A stretch of 64,000 bases of DNA from Bacillus inaquosorum KCTC 13429 (GCF_000332645.1 NZ_AMXN01000003.1:372001-436000), one strand, 5' to 3'; shown: positions 55,205 to 64,000, counted from the first letter of the stretch. The notes: generated by a model not told the origin, from the sequence alone. Numbers and translations are program-made.

Positions 55205-55987
55205 TTATTGATGAATATTCTTATTCATTTGTTTGATAGCTGCTTTTTCAAGCCTGGACACCTGCGCTTGGGAAATCCCGATTTCCTCGGCTACTTCCAT
55301 TTGTGTTTTCCCTTGGAAGAAGCGCTTTCTCAAAATCATTTTTTCCCTATCATTCAGCCTTCTCATGCCCTCTTTTAAAGCCAGCTCTTCAATCCATTGT
55401 GAATCTGTATTGCGCTCATCACTGATTTGGTCCATCACATAGATCGGGTCTCCGCCGTCGTTATAGATCGGTTCAAATAGAGAAACCGGATCCTGGATGG
55501 CATCAAGCGCAAATACAATTTCTTCATGCGGTACTTCAAGAACTTTTGCGATGTCTTCTGCAGTCGGCTCCTTGCTTGTCTCACTGATTAACCGCTCTCT
55601 TACCTGAAGCGCCTTGTAAGCGATGTCCCGAAGCGATCTTGAAACACGGATCGGGTTATTATCGCGTAAATACCTGCGGATCTCTCCGATAATCATAGGT
55701 ACAGCGTATGTTGAAAACTTAACATTGTGGCTTAGGTCAAAATTATCAATGGATTTCATTAGTCCGATGCAGCCGACCTGAAATAAGTCATCAACATACT
55801 CCCCTCTGTTATTAAATCTTTGAATGACACTTAAGACAAGACGCAAGTTCCCGTTTACAAGCTTTTCTCTGGCTGAATCATCGCCTTCATCCTGCAGCTG
55901 CCTAAACAGCTTTCTCATCTCTTCATTCTTGAGTACTGGTAATTTGGAGGTATCCACCCCGCAGATTTCGACTTTATTCCTAGACAC
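55205..55987 (-). CDS. sigG: RNA polymerase sigma-G factor
   Basis: The 260-residue late forespore sigma factor. Regions 2 to 4 are visible: DDLFQVGCIGLMKSIDNFD (2.1-2.2), KFSTYAVPMIIGEIRRYLRDN (2.3-2.4) and the helix-turn-helix TQMEVAEEIGISQAQVSRLE in region 4.2. The N-terminal SKLPVLKNEEM is typical of sigma-G. Translation starts at GTG 55985-55987 behind GGGAGGG; the leader can fold over that site. A forespore promoter and readthrough from sigE both lie upstream. Confidence 0.97.
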   Translation of the reverse strand: MSRNKVEICGVDTSKLPVLKNEEMRKLFRQLQDEGDDSAREKLVNGNLRLVLSVIQRFNNRGEYVDDLFQVGCIGLMKSIDNFDLSHNVKFSTYAVPMIIGEIRRYLRDNNPIRVSRSLRDIAYKALQVRERLISETSKEPTAEDIAKVLEVPHEEIVFALDAIQDPVSLFEPIYNDGGDPIYVMDQISDERNTDSQWIEELALKEGMRRLNDREKMILRKRFFQGKTQMEVAEEIGISQAQVSRLEKAAIKQMNKNIHQ

Positions 55988-56023
55988 TTTTTTCCCTCCC
56001 TACAGGAGCTGCTGTACAACGTT

Positions 56024-56052
56024 AAGTATCTCCTTGGGTGGGAAAAATATGC
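56024..56052 (-). promoter_or_regulatory. Candidate sigma-F/sigma-G promoter of sigG
   Basis: GCATA (56048-56052) and GGAGATACTT (56024-56033) separated by 14 bases fit the forespore -35 and -10 pattern. It is within the sigE-sigG gap, 36 bases before the start codon, consistent with the known sigma-F dependence of sigG. Confidence 0.65.
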
Positions 56053-56126
56053 ACTGCACTCAGACCGAAAAACAGTCGAAATCAGGAAATCCCTGTAAAA
56101 TCAAGGGGTTATAACCATAAAAAAAT

Positions 56127-56846
56127 TTACACCATTTTGTTGAACTCTTTTCTCAATCTTTTTATAATTCTTTTCTCAAGACGCGAAATATAGGACTGAG
56201 AAATCCCCATCATATCCGCTACATCCTTTTGGGTCTTTTCTTCTTCGCCGACAAGCCCAAACCGCAGCTCCATGATTTGCTTTTCTCTCTCATTGAGCTG
56301 TTCAAGCGCTTTTTTTAAGAGTTTTTTATCTACGTTGGCTTCTATATCTTTTGTGATGATGTCATCGTCAGTGCCGAGTACATCAGAAAGCAAAAGCTCA
56401 TTGCCGTCCCAATCAATATTAAGCGGCTCATCAAAGGAAACCTCTGAACGAATTTTATTGTTTCTTCTTAAATACATCAGGATTTCATTTTCTATACACC
56501 GCGAGGCATAGGTCGCCAGCTTGATTTTCTTTTCTGGATTGAACGTATTCACAGCTTTAATTAATCCGATGGTGCCGATGCTGATTAAATCCTCTATATT
56601 AATTCCTGTATTTTCAAATTTCCGTGCGATATAGACGACCAGACGTAGATTGCGTTCAATCAAAATGGCGCGAGCCGCCTGATCACCGTTTGGGAGCTTC
56701 ATTAACAGAACCTGCTCCTCATCTTTAGATAATGGCGGCGGCAGGGCTTCACTCCCGCCTATGTAATAGACTTCATCACTTTTCAATCCAAGTTTCATCA
56801 GCAGCTTATACCAGAGGTGCGTCAGTCGCAATTTCAGTTTTTTCAT
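56127..56846 (-). CDS. sigE: RNA polymerase sigma-E factor precursor
   Basis: The 239-residue mother-cell sigma factor is made as pro-sigma-E. The first 27 residues, an amphipathic helix rich in Lys and Leu, are the pro-sequence that SpoIIGA removes (before Tyr28 in VYYIGG). Core regions include [37 protein letters not shown] and the region 4.2 [20 protein letters not shown]. The open frame extends 21 codons upstream, but ATG 56844-56846 with GGGAGAGGAAG is the usual start. Confidence 0.97.
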   Translation of the reverse strand: MKKLKLRLTHLWYKLLMKLGLKSDEVYYIGGSEALPPPLSKDEEQVLLMKLPNGDQAARAILIERNLRLVVYIARKFENTGINIEDLISIGTIGLIKAVNTFNPEKKIKLATYASRCIENEILMYLRRNNKIRSEVSFDEPLNIDWDGNELLLSDVLGTDDDIITKDIEANVDKKLLKKALEQLNEREKQIMELRFGLVGEEEKTQKDVADMMGISQSYISRLEKRIIKRLRKEFNKMV

Positions 56847-56908
56847 CTTCCTCTCCCTTCTAAATGTCACGTCGTTTGAGTATGATAAGTAACGGACATT
56901 TGCGAACA

Positions 56909-57838
56909 TTATGAAACGTGTTTGATGGCCTTGCCCGAAAGCATTTTCGGATGAATAATCGCGTCAAACTCTCCATCTGCCGATAGCTTTGTTGTGCTGA
57001 TGCCGATTAAGCATTTATCCGCAGAAACCATTTCTTCTTTTGTCATTATCGTTACGTGATCCGGTTTAATGCATAATAAAAATTGATTTTGCTGACCTAC
57101 CCCCCTATATGGAATCAGCCTCATTTTATCTAAAAAACGAAATGAATCATCGAGCTGTTCAATCGCTTCCAATGGGTCTGTGTTTCGAATGATCATCGTT
57201 TCAGCCGCTCCGAAAATCGGCTCCAGTTTATCAATGTAAATAATCATAACCGGCGTTTTTGTAAGAGGATCGTACAGCTGATTACCGGAATCAATCAACC
57301 CTCTGACATGAAGCGTTTGACCGCCCAAATCCGCCTGTACGCTGACTCGTTCCTCATATTGAATGTTTTTTGTTTCAATGTCGTCAATTCTTCTCTTAGA
57401 AAAAAACCATAACGCTGGAAAGCCAGCAACAATAAACAACCAGCTGATTGGGTCTCCAAACCCGGTTTGATTGGTGATCATGACACCGTTTCGAACAACA
57501 GAATGTGACTGCAGCAAAGAATGAGCTCCGATAATTCCTCCCCCCATTAAAAAAGTGGCAAAATAAAAGGAAAACAAATTTTGAAAGAAATAACGAAATC
57601 TTTTAAATCCAAATGTCACCATCACAATCACAACTGAAAAAGCCAGCTTCCCGGCCGGATGTTCAACGATCGGCGAAAAAGGAGTAAACATCAAAAGGAC
57701 AATACTTGAACCGATGAACGCTCCGCCTATCAGTCTTCTTTTTTTCACATGACGTTTTAAAATAAATGCCGTGAGCAAAAGCAAAAGTGCATCAAAACAA
57801 AAGTTTAACAGCCAAATGACATCTAAATAGATTTTCAC
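56909..57838 (-). CDS. spoIIGA: Pro-sigma-E processing aspartic protease SpoIIGA
   Basis: The 309-residue protein has five membrane helices in its first 145 residues and a C-terminal aspartic protease domain with the catalytic Asp183 in [10 protein letters not shown]. It acts as a dimer in the septal membrane, activated by SpoIIR. I chose GTG 57836-57838 with AAAGGAGTCAGAT upstream; codons further upstream in frame are part of the leader. It is 62 bp upstream of its substrate gene sigE. Confidence 0.96.
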   Translation of the reverse strand: MKIYLDVIWLLNFCFDALLLLLTAFILKRHVKKRRLIGGAFIGSSIVLLMFTPFSPIVEHPAGKLAFSVVIVMVTFGFKRFRYFFQNLFSFYFATFLMGGGIIGAHSLLQSHSVVRNGVMITNQTGFGDPISWLFIVAGFPALWFFSKRRIDDIETKNIQYEERVSVQADLGGQTLHVRGLIDSGNQLYDPLTKTPVMIIYIDKLEPIFGAAETMIIRNTDPLEAIEQLDDSFRFLDKMRLIPYRGVGQQNQFLLCIKPDHVTIMTKEEMVSADKCLIGISTTKLSADGEFDAIIHPKMLSGKAIKHVS

Positions 57839-57888
57839 ATCTGACTCCTTTCTTTCTTGCATCACGCTGTTCCCCTTCTTGTTTCATA

Positions 57889-57922
57889 AGTATAAAGCAA
57901 GCTCTGTGGGAAAGTCTGTCAA
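57889..57922 (-). promoter_or_regulatory. spoIIG promoter with a 22-bp spacer
   Basis: TTGACA (57917-57922) and TATACT (57889-57894) with a 22-bp spacer, longer than normal. This is the known arrangement at spoIIG, where Spo0A~P is needed for sigma-A polymerase to engage. A Spo0A-type box lies at 57968-57976. Confidence 0.92.
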
Positions 57923-57967
57923 TTAATGTTGAGAGGAAAATACAATTTTTCAGGGATATCTGCTTAA

Positions 57968-57976
57968 TTTGTCGAG
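57968..57976 (+). promoter_or_regulatory. Candidate Spo0A binding box
   Basis: TTTGTCGAG resembles the 0A box TTTGTCRAA (eight of nine with R=G). It is about 46 bp upstream of the spoIIG -35, the distance of the upstream 0A sites. A second weaker box would be near the -35. Confidence 0.6.
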
Positions 57977-57994
57977 GAAATAAATGAGAGTATA

Positions 57995-58025
57995 TAAAAA
58001 AGCTGCCTGTGACGGCAGCTTTTTT
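57995..58025 (-). terminator. Terminator of bpr
   Basis: AAAAAAGCTGCC (57996-58007) and GGCAGCTTTTTT (58014-58025) pair around a six-base loop and provide T-runs on both strands. It lies immediately after the bpr stop codon and separates bpr from spoIIG. Confidence 0.9.
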
Positions 58026-58029
58026 ACAC

Positions 58030-61000
58030 TTAATTTTCAGTATTGATATAAAGTTTTCCATTCGCTGTTTTTCTAGTTTCATTTCCATACTCATCTCGTA
58101 CAATCACTTCTACTTTTGCTCCGTTTGCTTTAATAGAAGAAGTGGCTGTCCAATAGCCTTCATATCTCCCCGGAGAAATTTCTCTTAGCGGGAGCTCGGT
58201 GGCGTTTTGCACATTCGCCCTTGCATTTGTCAGCGGCAGGCGAATGACAAACGTTGCATCCAAATCTTCAGCGCTTGAGAAAGCGATTTTCACAGATTCA
58301 CCGGCTTTTAAGGTTTTGTCCTCTCCAGGGATCAATCCGGAAATGACAGGCTTGTCAAAGTTAACGTCAATGACTGCCTTTTTCGTCGTTTTGTTGCCCG
58401 CTAAGTCAGAGGCAGTCACCTTGACTTCATTGCTTCCGTTCTCCAAGAGAACACGGGCTGAGTATGAACCATCTGTAACCGTTGCTTTTTTGCCATTCAC
58501 CTTGACTTCTTTCAGATTGTCATCGGATACAGCCCCTTTGACAGTCAGTGCTTCTTTATTTGTTTTCTCGCCATCCTTTGGATTGTCCAGCGTCAATTCA
58601 GGCTTGACTTGATCAAGCGTGACTGTAACAGGGGTGGAGGCATCCGTAGTTCCGTTGTCTGTTGATGCAGTGGCCGTCAGCTTATTTTCACCCTTGCTGA
58701 GTGAGATGCCTGCCTGGAAGGTGCCATCCGCAGCAGCTTTCGTTTCTCCTGCTTCTTTCTCTCCATTATAAATGTGTACTGTTGTACCAGGAGAGGCTTT
58801 TCCTTTTACAGTAACGTTCTCCTTGTTTGTGTACGATTTGTCTGCCGGTGAAGTCATTTCAGGTACAGCAGCTTCATAATCAACTAATGCGCGAATCATA
58901 TAGTTGCCGTCCGCTTCGTCACCTGGCTGCCATTGTCCATCTATATACTGCCAGTTGCGGCCAGAATTCTGACCGGTTTCATCCATTGCCAGTCCAGGTG
59001 AATACGGATCAGGTTTTGACTGGATATACACGAGATAAAAGTCTTTATCAACCATAATCCCTTTTGAACTGAGATCTACCTTGGTCCATTCGCCATTGCG
59101 AAGGGCTTCGGCGTTAAATGGCCCGGCAATTTTCTTGCCTGGTGCTCCTTCTTCTCCTGTAGCATCGTATACCTCAACCTTAAACTCGGTGCCGCCAGGA
59201 TCAGGGAACTCTGTATCCCAGAATCTGAACAGTCCTCCTGTAAGCATGCCTTTGTCCTTGCCGTCAGCCAACGTCATTTTTACCGCCCATCCGTTACCTG
59301 CCGCAAAATAGGAATTGGCATTTTCCGCCGTTCCGTCATCATATGCAATCTCACCCGGATAACCGACGAAAGGCTTCAGTACAGTTTCCTTCGTAACATC
59401 ACCTTTTAAATCAACGGTAAATTCATCGCTGTAATAACCCGGTGCAGCGACTTTAATCGTATAGGCGCCTTCATAGGCCTCAAGCGTATATTCACCTTTG
59501 TCGTTTGTTGTAGCAGGTTCAACCGCAGCATCCTCTATAACATAGACGGTGGCGCCTTTTACCGGCTCTCCTGTCGTTTTATTAATGACTGTGCCTTTTA
59601 ATGTCCCCTTCTTCATTTCCTCTAACGTAAAATTAGCTTGTGTCGTCTGATCTGCCTGCAGAGAAACTTTTTGGGTTTTCGATTGATAACCGTACGCTTC
59701 TGCCTTAAGCGTATAATCTCCCGCTTTGTGTGTCAGCGTGTACTGCCCTGTGGATTGATCTGAATATGTTGATTTTCCTGTTTCCACGACACTGACTTGT
59801 GCCCTGATCGGCAAAACCTGAGGCTGTATATCTTTACTCTGATTTTTTACCGCTGTGTTTGCAGATGGCTTAGCCTTTTTCGGATTGACTGGCTTTTTCT
59901 TTTGCTTTCCTGAAGGCTTTTCGACGCCCAGCTTATTCTTCTTGGCTGTTTTTCCGGCCGATTTGTCAGAAAGCACTACATCATCAATGTACCAGCCCTC
60001 TTTTGCTATGCTTTCATCTGATTGAAGGTTAAACATCACTTGAATGTTTTGACCTTTATAAGCGGATAAATCAATTTCTTCATCCGTCCAGCTTGATGTC
60101 TTTCCATTATAGACACCAGCCTGCTCCCAATTCTTTTCGCCTTCCGGAAGAACAAAAACGTAGCCGTAATCAAAATCATCCTCTAAATGGTGCCAGCTTT
60201 TAAATTGAAGAAACAGGTTTCCTGAATCCGGCACTTCAACGGGAGGCATCACGAGATTCATGTTTGCTGAATTATCATAGTTTCCTGCCAGGTTTGTTCC
60301 GTATACTTTTTCTCCCGATGCTGCTGTAGTTGGACCTGAAGACGGAACTCCCCATTCCCAGTTATTATTTGTTCCGCTTGCATTCCAGCCGCCGGGTACA
60401 GCCTCAAAGTCCTGCTTGTATCCCACCGTGATGCTTGGCTTCACAGTTACATCGTATGTGTCAGACTCAACGACATGGCCGCCAAAATCCTGAATCATCC
60501 ACTTATAGCTTAGTGCAGCTCCTTTAATGTTTGGAATCTCTGCCTGATACGTTCCTTTCAGGTGATCACCGCTGATTCGTTTAGCCGTTACTTCTGTCCA
60601 TTCACCTTTATCCAGCTTATAGGACAGTTTTACAGACGTCACACTCACATTGTCTTCAGCTGTCAAAGTCAGCGGCAGGCTGGCGCCTTCATAGGCTTCT
60701 GTTACTTTCTCATGCTGATAGACAGGAGGCTCATGATCATCTCCCTCTACAGAAACTTGTCCTTCTGCTTTTCCTAAACCATCTGTAACAGCTGATACAG
60801 CATCAAAAGCGTTCACCAAACCATGACCGTATCCGTTATTCGGAGAATCAGGAAATGTTGAATCCGTCAGTGGTTCAGCCGTACTCGTTAATATATCCTC
60901 CATCTCATCGACAGAAAGTGAGGCATCGGCCTGTTTCAGCAGTGCGGCAACAGCAGACACATGCGGTCCTGCCATTGATGTGCCGTTCCATCCGTCCTCA

Positions 61001-62331
61001 TATGTCTGGCCGGGAACGGAAGACCGGATATTTACGCCCGGTGCAGAAATTTCCGGCTTTATTTCATCATATGGAGATGGCCCTTGAAGAGAAAAGTCAG
61101 CGAGCTTTTTGTTAATATCAGTCGCGCCAGTTGCAAACGATTCCGGATAGTTTGCCGGGTTTGCGATAGAACCAGGTCCGCCCGGAATAAAGAGATCCGT
61201 ATTCCCCGCTGAAAACTCAGGGAAAATATCGGCCGCACGCCAGGCATTGACCATATCTCTGTACCATTCATCAAGTCCTGAGCCCCCGCCCCATGAGTTA
61301 TTGACAACATCAGGAGCCATTTCCGGGTGAGGATTGCCCTCTGCATCCTTTGGAGCTAAAACCCATTCACCCGCCTCCAAAATGTCAGCATCAGTGCCGC
61401 CCTCTTCGGAGAACGCTTTTACAGCAATCCATTTTGCGCCAGGCGCTACACCGATTTGATTTGTTCCATCGGGTTCAGATCCCACCATCGTACCTGTCAC
61501 GTGGGTCCCATGAGCCAGATCATCATAAGGGCTTGCTTCGCCTGCTACGGCATCATACCAGTTCATTTCATTATTAGGCTCATCAGGATTTTCCGGATTA
61601 TATCCGCGATATTTCTCTTTTAATGCCGGATGGTTCCATTCCACACCAGTATCAATAGACGCGACAACTGTGCCAGTTCCATCGTATCCAAGTTCCCAAG
61701 CTTTCGGGGCGTCGATTTGGTCTATATTCCATTCCACACCGTCGGTTGCTTTGACAGCTTTTTGCGCTTTTTTCATATTAAATGGGGAGGATGACTTAAA
61801 AAGCTGCCGTTTCTCATTTGGAAGCACCTTTTCCACTTCGGGGAACTGCGCTACTTTTTCCATAACCTCTTTTGAGGCATGAACAGCGATCCCATTCACC
61901 ACATAATAAGAGTGGATCTGGTCTGCATTTCCTTTATTTTTTTGGCTGTTCAAGTATGTTAAGACGTCTTGCTGTGATTCATTGGCTGTGACTTTTAAGG
62001 ATGACACAACGGCAGAACGCTTTTGATATTCCGTCTTAGCGGCAGTCAGCTTCTTCGATTTTGCTTTTTTGACAGCTGCTTTTGCCGCTTTTTCTGTGTC
62101 AGCTTGATCCTTAAATTTAATCAGAAAGGTCGTTTTTTCTTTCTTTTTAAAGCTTTTCTTTAATGAACTCGAGATCTTGTTCTGAATGGATTCAGCAGAT
62201 TGAAGCTCCTGTTTAACAGAAGTTGAGGCGCCTTTGCTGCTTGCCCCGGCTGCACCAGGAAACAGCAGTGAACCGATAACAACCGTACTTAAAACAGAGC
62301 TAACGAGTCTGTTTTTCGTTTTTTTCCTCAT
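58030..62331 (-). CDS. bpr: Bacillopeptidase F, large secreted serine protease
   Basis: A 1433-residue secreted subtilase. The signal peptide covers about residues 1-30 and ends AGA-SS. The propeptide runs to about 194, with the mature start near ATDGVEWN. The S8 catalytic triad is Asp227 (SIDTGV), His274 (AHGTHVTG) and Ser452 (GTSMAGP). After the protease domain come a MAM/immune-inhibitor-like beta domain (about 635-790), a basic Lys-Pro linker, two CnaB/carboxypeptidase-like repeats (about 850-1000), and Ig-like repeats (PEMTSPADKSYTNKE and PELTLDNPKDGEKTNKE) toward the C-terminus. Mature enzyme is trimmed C-terminally in B. subtilis. The start has only a weak GGGGG. Confidence 0.96.
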   Translation of the reverse strand: MRKKTKNRLVSSVLSTVVIGSLLFPGAAGASSKGASTSVKQELQSAESIQNKISSSLKKSFKKKEKTTFLIKFKDQADTEKAAKAAVKKAKSKKLTAAKTEYQKRSAVVSSLKVTANESQQDVLTYLNSQKNKGNADQIHSYYVVNGIAVHASKEVMEKVAQFPEVEKVLPNEKRQLFKSSSPFNMKKAQKAVKATDGVEWNIDQIDAPKAWELGYDGTGTVVASIDTGVEWNHPALKEKYRGYNPENPDEPNNEMNWYDAVAGEASPYDDLAHGTHVTGTMVGSEPDGTNQIGVAPGAKWIAVKAFSEEGGTDADILEAGEWVLAPKDAEGNPHPEMAPDVVNNSWGGGSGLDEWYRDMVNAWRAADIFPEFSAGNTDLFIPGGPGSIANPANYPESFATGATDINKKLADFSLQGPSPYDEIKPEISAPGVNIRSSVPGQTYEDGWNGTSMAGPHVSAVAALLKQADASLSVDEMEDILTSTAEPLTDSTFPDSPNNGYGHGLVNAFDAVSAVTDGLGKAEGQVSVEGDDHEPPVYQHEKVTEAYEGASLPLTLTAEDNVSVTSVKLSYKLDKGEWTEVTAKRISGDHLKGTYQAEIPNIKGAALSYKWMIQDFGGHVVESDTYDVTVKPSITVGYKQDFEAVPGGWNASGTNNNWEWGVPSSGPTTAASGEKVYGTNLAGNYDNSANMNLVMPPVEVPDSGNLFLQFKSWHHLEDDFDYGYVFVLPEGEKNWEQAGVYNGKTSSWTDEEIDLSAYKGQNIQVMFNLQSDESIAKEGWYIDDVVLSDKSAGKTAKKNKLGVEKPSGKQKKKPVNPKKAKPSANTAVKNQSKDIQPQVLPIRAQVSVVETGKSTYSDQSTGQYTLTHKAGDYTLKAEAYGYQSKTQKVSLQADQTTQANFTLEEMKKGTLKGTVINKTTGEPVKGATVYVIEDAAVEPATTNDKGEYTLEAYEGAYTIKVAAPGYYSDEFTVDLKGDVTKETVLKPFVGYPGEIAYDDGTAENANSYFAAGNGWAVKMTLADGKDKGMLTGGLFRFWDTEFPDPGGTEFKVEVYDATGEEGAPGKKIAGPFNAEALRNGEWTKVDLSSKGIMVDKDFYLVYIQSKPDPYSPGLAMDETGQNSGRNWQYIDGQWQPGDEADGNYMIRALVDYEAAVPEMTSPADKSYTNKENVTVKGKASPGTTVHIYNGEKEAGETKAAADGTFQAGISLSKGENKLTATASTDNGTTDASTPVTVTLDQVKPELTLDNPKDGEKTNKEALTVKGAVSDDNLKEVKVNGKKATVTDGSYSARVLLENGSNEVKVTASDLAGNKTTKKAVIDVNFDKPVISGLIPGEDKTLKAGESVKIAFSSAEDLDATFVIRLPLTNARANVQNATELPLREISPGRYEGYWTATSSIKANGAKVEVIVRDEYGNETRKTANGKLYINTEN

Positions 62332-62374
62332 TTTTATCCCCCTTTTTTCAAAATGCTTTGTAAAAAAATGTCGT

Positions 62375-62380
62375 CCCTCC
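62375..62380 (-). other. Orphan Shine-Dalgarno-like site upstream of bpr
   Basis: AAAAGGAGGG on the minus strand is much better than the site used by bpr, but lies about 44 bases before the ATG and has no ATG, GTG or TTG at a suitable distance. An ATT triplet falls in the right place. I annotate it only as a sequence feature. Confidence 0.4.
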
Positions 62381-62432
62381 TTTTAAAAAGTGAATGGTTT
62401 GTCAGAACATCGCTGTACGTTAACTGTAGACA

Positions 62433-62447
62433 ATCTGTATTACAGAT
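62433..62447. repeat. Palindrome in the bpr upstream region
   Basis: ATCTGTA-T-TACAGAT is a perfect inverted repeat of seven-base arms. It overlaps a candidate bpr -10 (TAATAC), which follows ATGACA 17 bp upstream on the minus strand. bpr is known to depend on DegU and ScoC, but I cannot assign this site to either. The 302-bp stretch between bpr and ftsZ otherwise contains the ftsZ terminator and the SD-like site. Confidence 0.6.
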
Positions 62448-62589
62448 ATTGTCGTTTTATGTCATTCGATTTCCATATATATGAAAATGATAAAATCGTC
62501 ATGAAATAAGAATAGGTCTAATAGTCTGATTTGTTATTCTGTGAAGGAAGACATAGGGAAAAAGACTTTACAAGAAGAAAAGTTTTGGA

Positions 62590-62630
62590 GAAAAACAAAA
62601 AGGACAAAATCGAAAACGATTTTGTCCTTT
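62590..62630 (-). terminator. Terminator of ftsZ
   Basis: AAAGGACAAAATCG (62599-62612) and CGATTTTGTCCTTT (62617-62630) pair perfectly with a four-base loop, followed on the minus strand by TTGTTTTTCTCC. It ends the ftsA-ftsZ transcript. Confidence 0.88.
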
Positions 62631-62633
62631 ACA

Positions 62634-63782
62634 TTAGCCGCGTTTATTACGGTTTCTTAAGAATGTCGGGATGTCAAGCGTATCATCAGCCGGCTGTGAC
62701 GTGTGACGGCTTACTGTGTTTTGTTGCTGAGGCTCCTCACGTTTTGGTTCACGCTTTGGAACACTTGTGTTATGTGTTTTGATGCTTTGGTTTAAGCTTG
62801 GACGCTGGGGTTTCGTGACGTCCTTCTCTTGTTCGATAAAACCAGTTGCAATCACTGTCACCACAATCTCATCTTTTAGATTTTCATTAATAACAGAACC
62901 GAAAATCATGTTTACGTCTTGGTCAGACGCAGAAGCGACAATGTCTGCTGCTTCCTGAACTTCATATAAGCTGAGGTTTGTTCCCCCAGTGATGTTCATG
63001 AGGACACCTTGCGCACCGTCAATGGCCGCTTCAAGAAGCGGGCTGGAGATTGCTTTTTTCGCAGCCTCTGCCGCGCGGTTTTCTCCAGTCGCAATACCGA
63101 TACCCATCAAAGCAGATCCTTTGTTTGACATGATTGTTTTCACATCAGCAAAGTCAAGGTTGATAAGACCAGGTGTAGCAATCAAGTCTGAAATACCTTG
63201 AACCCCTTGACGGAGTACGTTATCAGCTTCACGGAATGCTTCAAGCATCGGCGTGTTTTTATCAACAATTTCCAGAATTCGGTCGTTCGGGATCACGATC
63301 AGTGTATCCACCGCTTCTTTCATTGCTGAGATTCCGCCTGCAGCCTGAAGCTGTCTTTTGCGTCCTTCGAATGTAAACGGTCTTGTAACAACTCCGACTG
63401 TTAATGCGCCTAAGTCTTTCGCGATTTGTGCGATAACCGGTGCAGCACCTGTTCCTGTTCCGCCGCCCATACCAGCTGTCACGAATACCATGTCAGCGCC
63501 TTTTAACGCTTCTTCAATCTGCTCTTTGCTTTCTTCAGCGGCTTTTTTTCCGACTTCCGGATTCGCACCTGCTCCCAATCCTCTTGTCAGCTTTGCGCCG
63601 ATTTGCATTTTCACTTCTGCTTTTGACAGGTTAAGAGCTTGAGCGTCCGTATTTACCGCGATGTACTCTACTCCTTGCACTTCATTTTCAATCATTCGGT
63701 TGACAGCGTTGTTACCGCCGCCTCCTACTCCGATTACTTTAATTGATGCTAAGCCGTCTATGTTTGTTTCGAACTCCAACAT
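62634..63782 (-). CDS. ftsZ: Cell division GTPase FtsZ
   Basis: The 382-residue tubulin homologue that forms the division ring. The GTP-binding core begins [16 protein letters not shown], with the tubulin signature GGGTGTG at 106-112 and the T7 catalytic loop in LINLDFADV. After about residue 315 a linker rich in Gln, Lys and Pro leads to the conserved C-terminal peptide [17 protein letters not shown], which binds FtsA, SepF, ZapA and other partners. It follows ftsA by 35 bp; AGGAGGATTTAGC precedes the ATG. Confidence 0.98.
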   Translation of the reverse strand: MLEFETNIDGLASIKVIGVGGGGNNAVNRMIENEVQGVEYIAVNTDAQALNLSKAEVKMQIGAKLTRGLGAGANPEVGKKAAEESKEQIEEALKGADMVFVTAGMGGGTGTGAAPVIAQIAKDLGALTVGVVTRPFTFEGRKRQLQAAGGISAMKEAVDTLIVIPNDRILEIVDKNTPMLEAFREADNVLRQGVQGISDLIATPGLINLDFADVKTIMSNKGSALMGIGIATGENRAAEAAKKAISSPLLEAAIDGAQGVLMNITGGTNLSLYEVQEAADIVASASDQDVNMIFGSVINENLKDEIVVTVIATGFIEQEKDVTKPQRPSLNQSIKTHNTSVPKREPKREEPQQQNTVSRHTSQPADDTLDIPTFLRNRNKRG

Positions 63783-63817
63783 GCTAAATCCTCCTAATCT
63801 GCCGAATGACTATCTAT

Positions 63818-64000
63818 CTATTCCCAAAACATGCTTAATAGTTTTTTCATTTTGCTCTGTTTATTATGTTCGGCTTGTGTTTTTTGTTTTCCTTTTGGCC
63901 GCTGCTGCACCTCATTCTGGTGATGATGCTGCTCTTGTTCCTCTGATGATGAGACTGCAATTTCCTGTATCGCTTCTTCAGGCATCTTAAAGCCTATTTT
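63818..64000 (-). CDS. ftsA: Cell division protein FtsA (C-terminal 60 residues)
   Basis: The right edge cuts the gene; only the C-terminus is visible. It reads KIGFKMPEEAIQEIAVSS, then a low-complexity Gln/His/Glu linker, and ends MKKLLSMFWE, the amphipathic membrane-targeting helix of FtsA. This, and its position before ftsZ, make the identity firm. FtsA tethers FtsZ filaments to the membrane. Confidence 0.95.
   Translation of the reverse strand, partial: KIGFKMPEEAIQEIAVSSSEEQEQHHHQNEVQQRPKGKQKTQAEHNKQSKMKKLLSMFWE

Overview
The window is a colinear block of core chromosome from a member of the Bacillus subtilis species complex. It is shown in reverse orientation, so almost every gene reads on the minus strand. 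The evidence is the gene order (ftsA-ftsZ-bpr-spoIIGA-sigE-sigG ... pyr operon ... cysH operon ... prpC-prkC ... recG), the spore genes spoIIGA, sigE, sigG and spoVM, and proteins that agree closely in length and sequence with what I remember of B. subtilis 168. Several proteins (PrpC, CoaBC, Def, SpoIIGA, SpoVM) carry scattered substitutions relative to that memory, so this is probably a relative of 168 rather than 168 itself. I see no insertion sequence, prophage, CRISPR array, tRNA or rRNA gene, and no broken gene. Two genes are cut by the window edges: recG at the left and ftsA at the right.

Layout, in the direction of transcription (right to left). 64000-58000: end of ftsA, ftsZ, then the very large secreted protease gene bpr. 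58000-55200: the sporulation cluster spoIIGA-sigE-sigG. 55050-52400: ylmA, a TPP riboswitch, ylmB and ylmC. 52300-48600: ylmD-ylmE-sepF-ylmG-ylmH-divIVA, a cell-division and membrane group. 48580-45450: ileS behind a T-box leader. 45350-43490: ylyA, lspA, ylyB. 43480-31560: the complete pyrimidine operon pyrR-pyrP-pyrB-pyrC-pyrAA-pyrAB-pyrK-pyrD-pyrF-pyrE, with three PyrR attenuators. 31540-25500: the sulfate assimilation and siroheme operon cysH-cysP-sat-cysC-ylnD-ylnE-ylnF behind a SAM (S-box) riboswitch. 25480-20980: convergent rqcH (plus strand) and yloB. 20900-6240: yloC-remA-gmk-rpoZ-coaBC-priA-def-fmt-rsmB-rlmN-prpC-prkC-rsgA-rpe-thiN, a tightly packed translation, repair and signalling operon. 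6170-1: spoVM, rpmB (plus strand), yloU-yloV, sdaAB-sdaAA-recG.

The block holds four classes of cis-acting RNA control: T-box, TPP, SAM and PyrR. They govern isoleucyl-tRNA synthetase, thiamine salvage, sulfate assimilation and UMP synthesis. The spoIIG promoter shows the 22-bp spacer and Spo0A-type box expected of that locus. sigG has a forespore-type promoter and a GTG start with a leader that can fold over its ribosome binding site. rqcH and ylmH both belong to ribosome-associated quality control but sit about 24 kb apart.

I did not find an undescribed multi-gene system. The least explained signals are small: complementary segments in the cysC-ylnD gap that could form a nested hairpin or a competing pseudoknot, two overlapping palindromes between yloB and rqcH, a palindrome and an orphan Shine-Dalgarno sequence upstream of bpr, and two proteins (IleS and YlyA) that lack the zinc-binding cysteines usual in their families.
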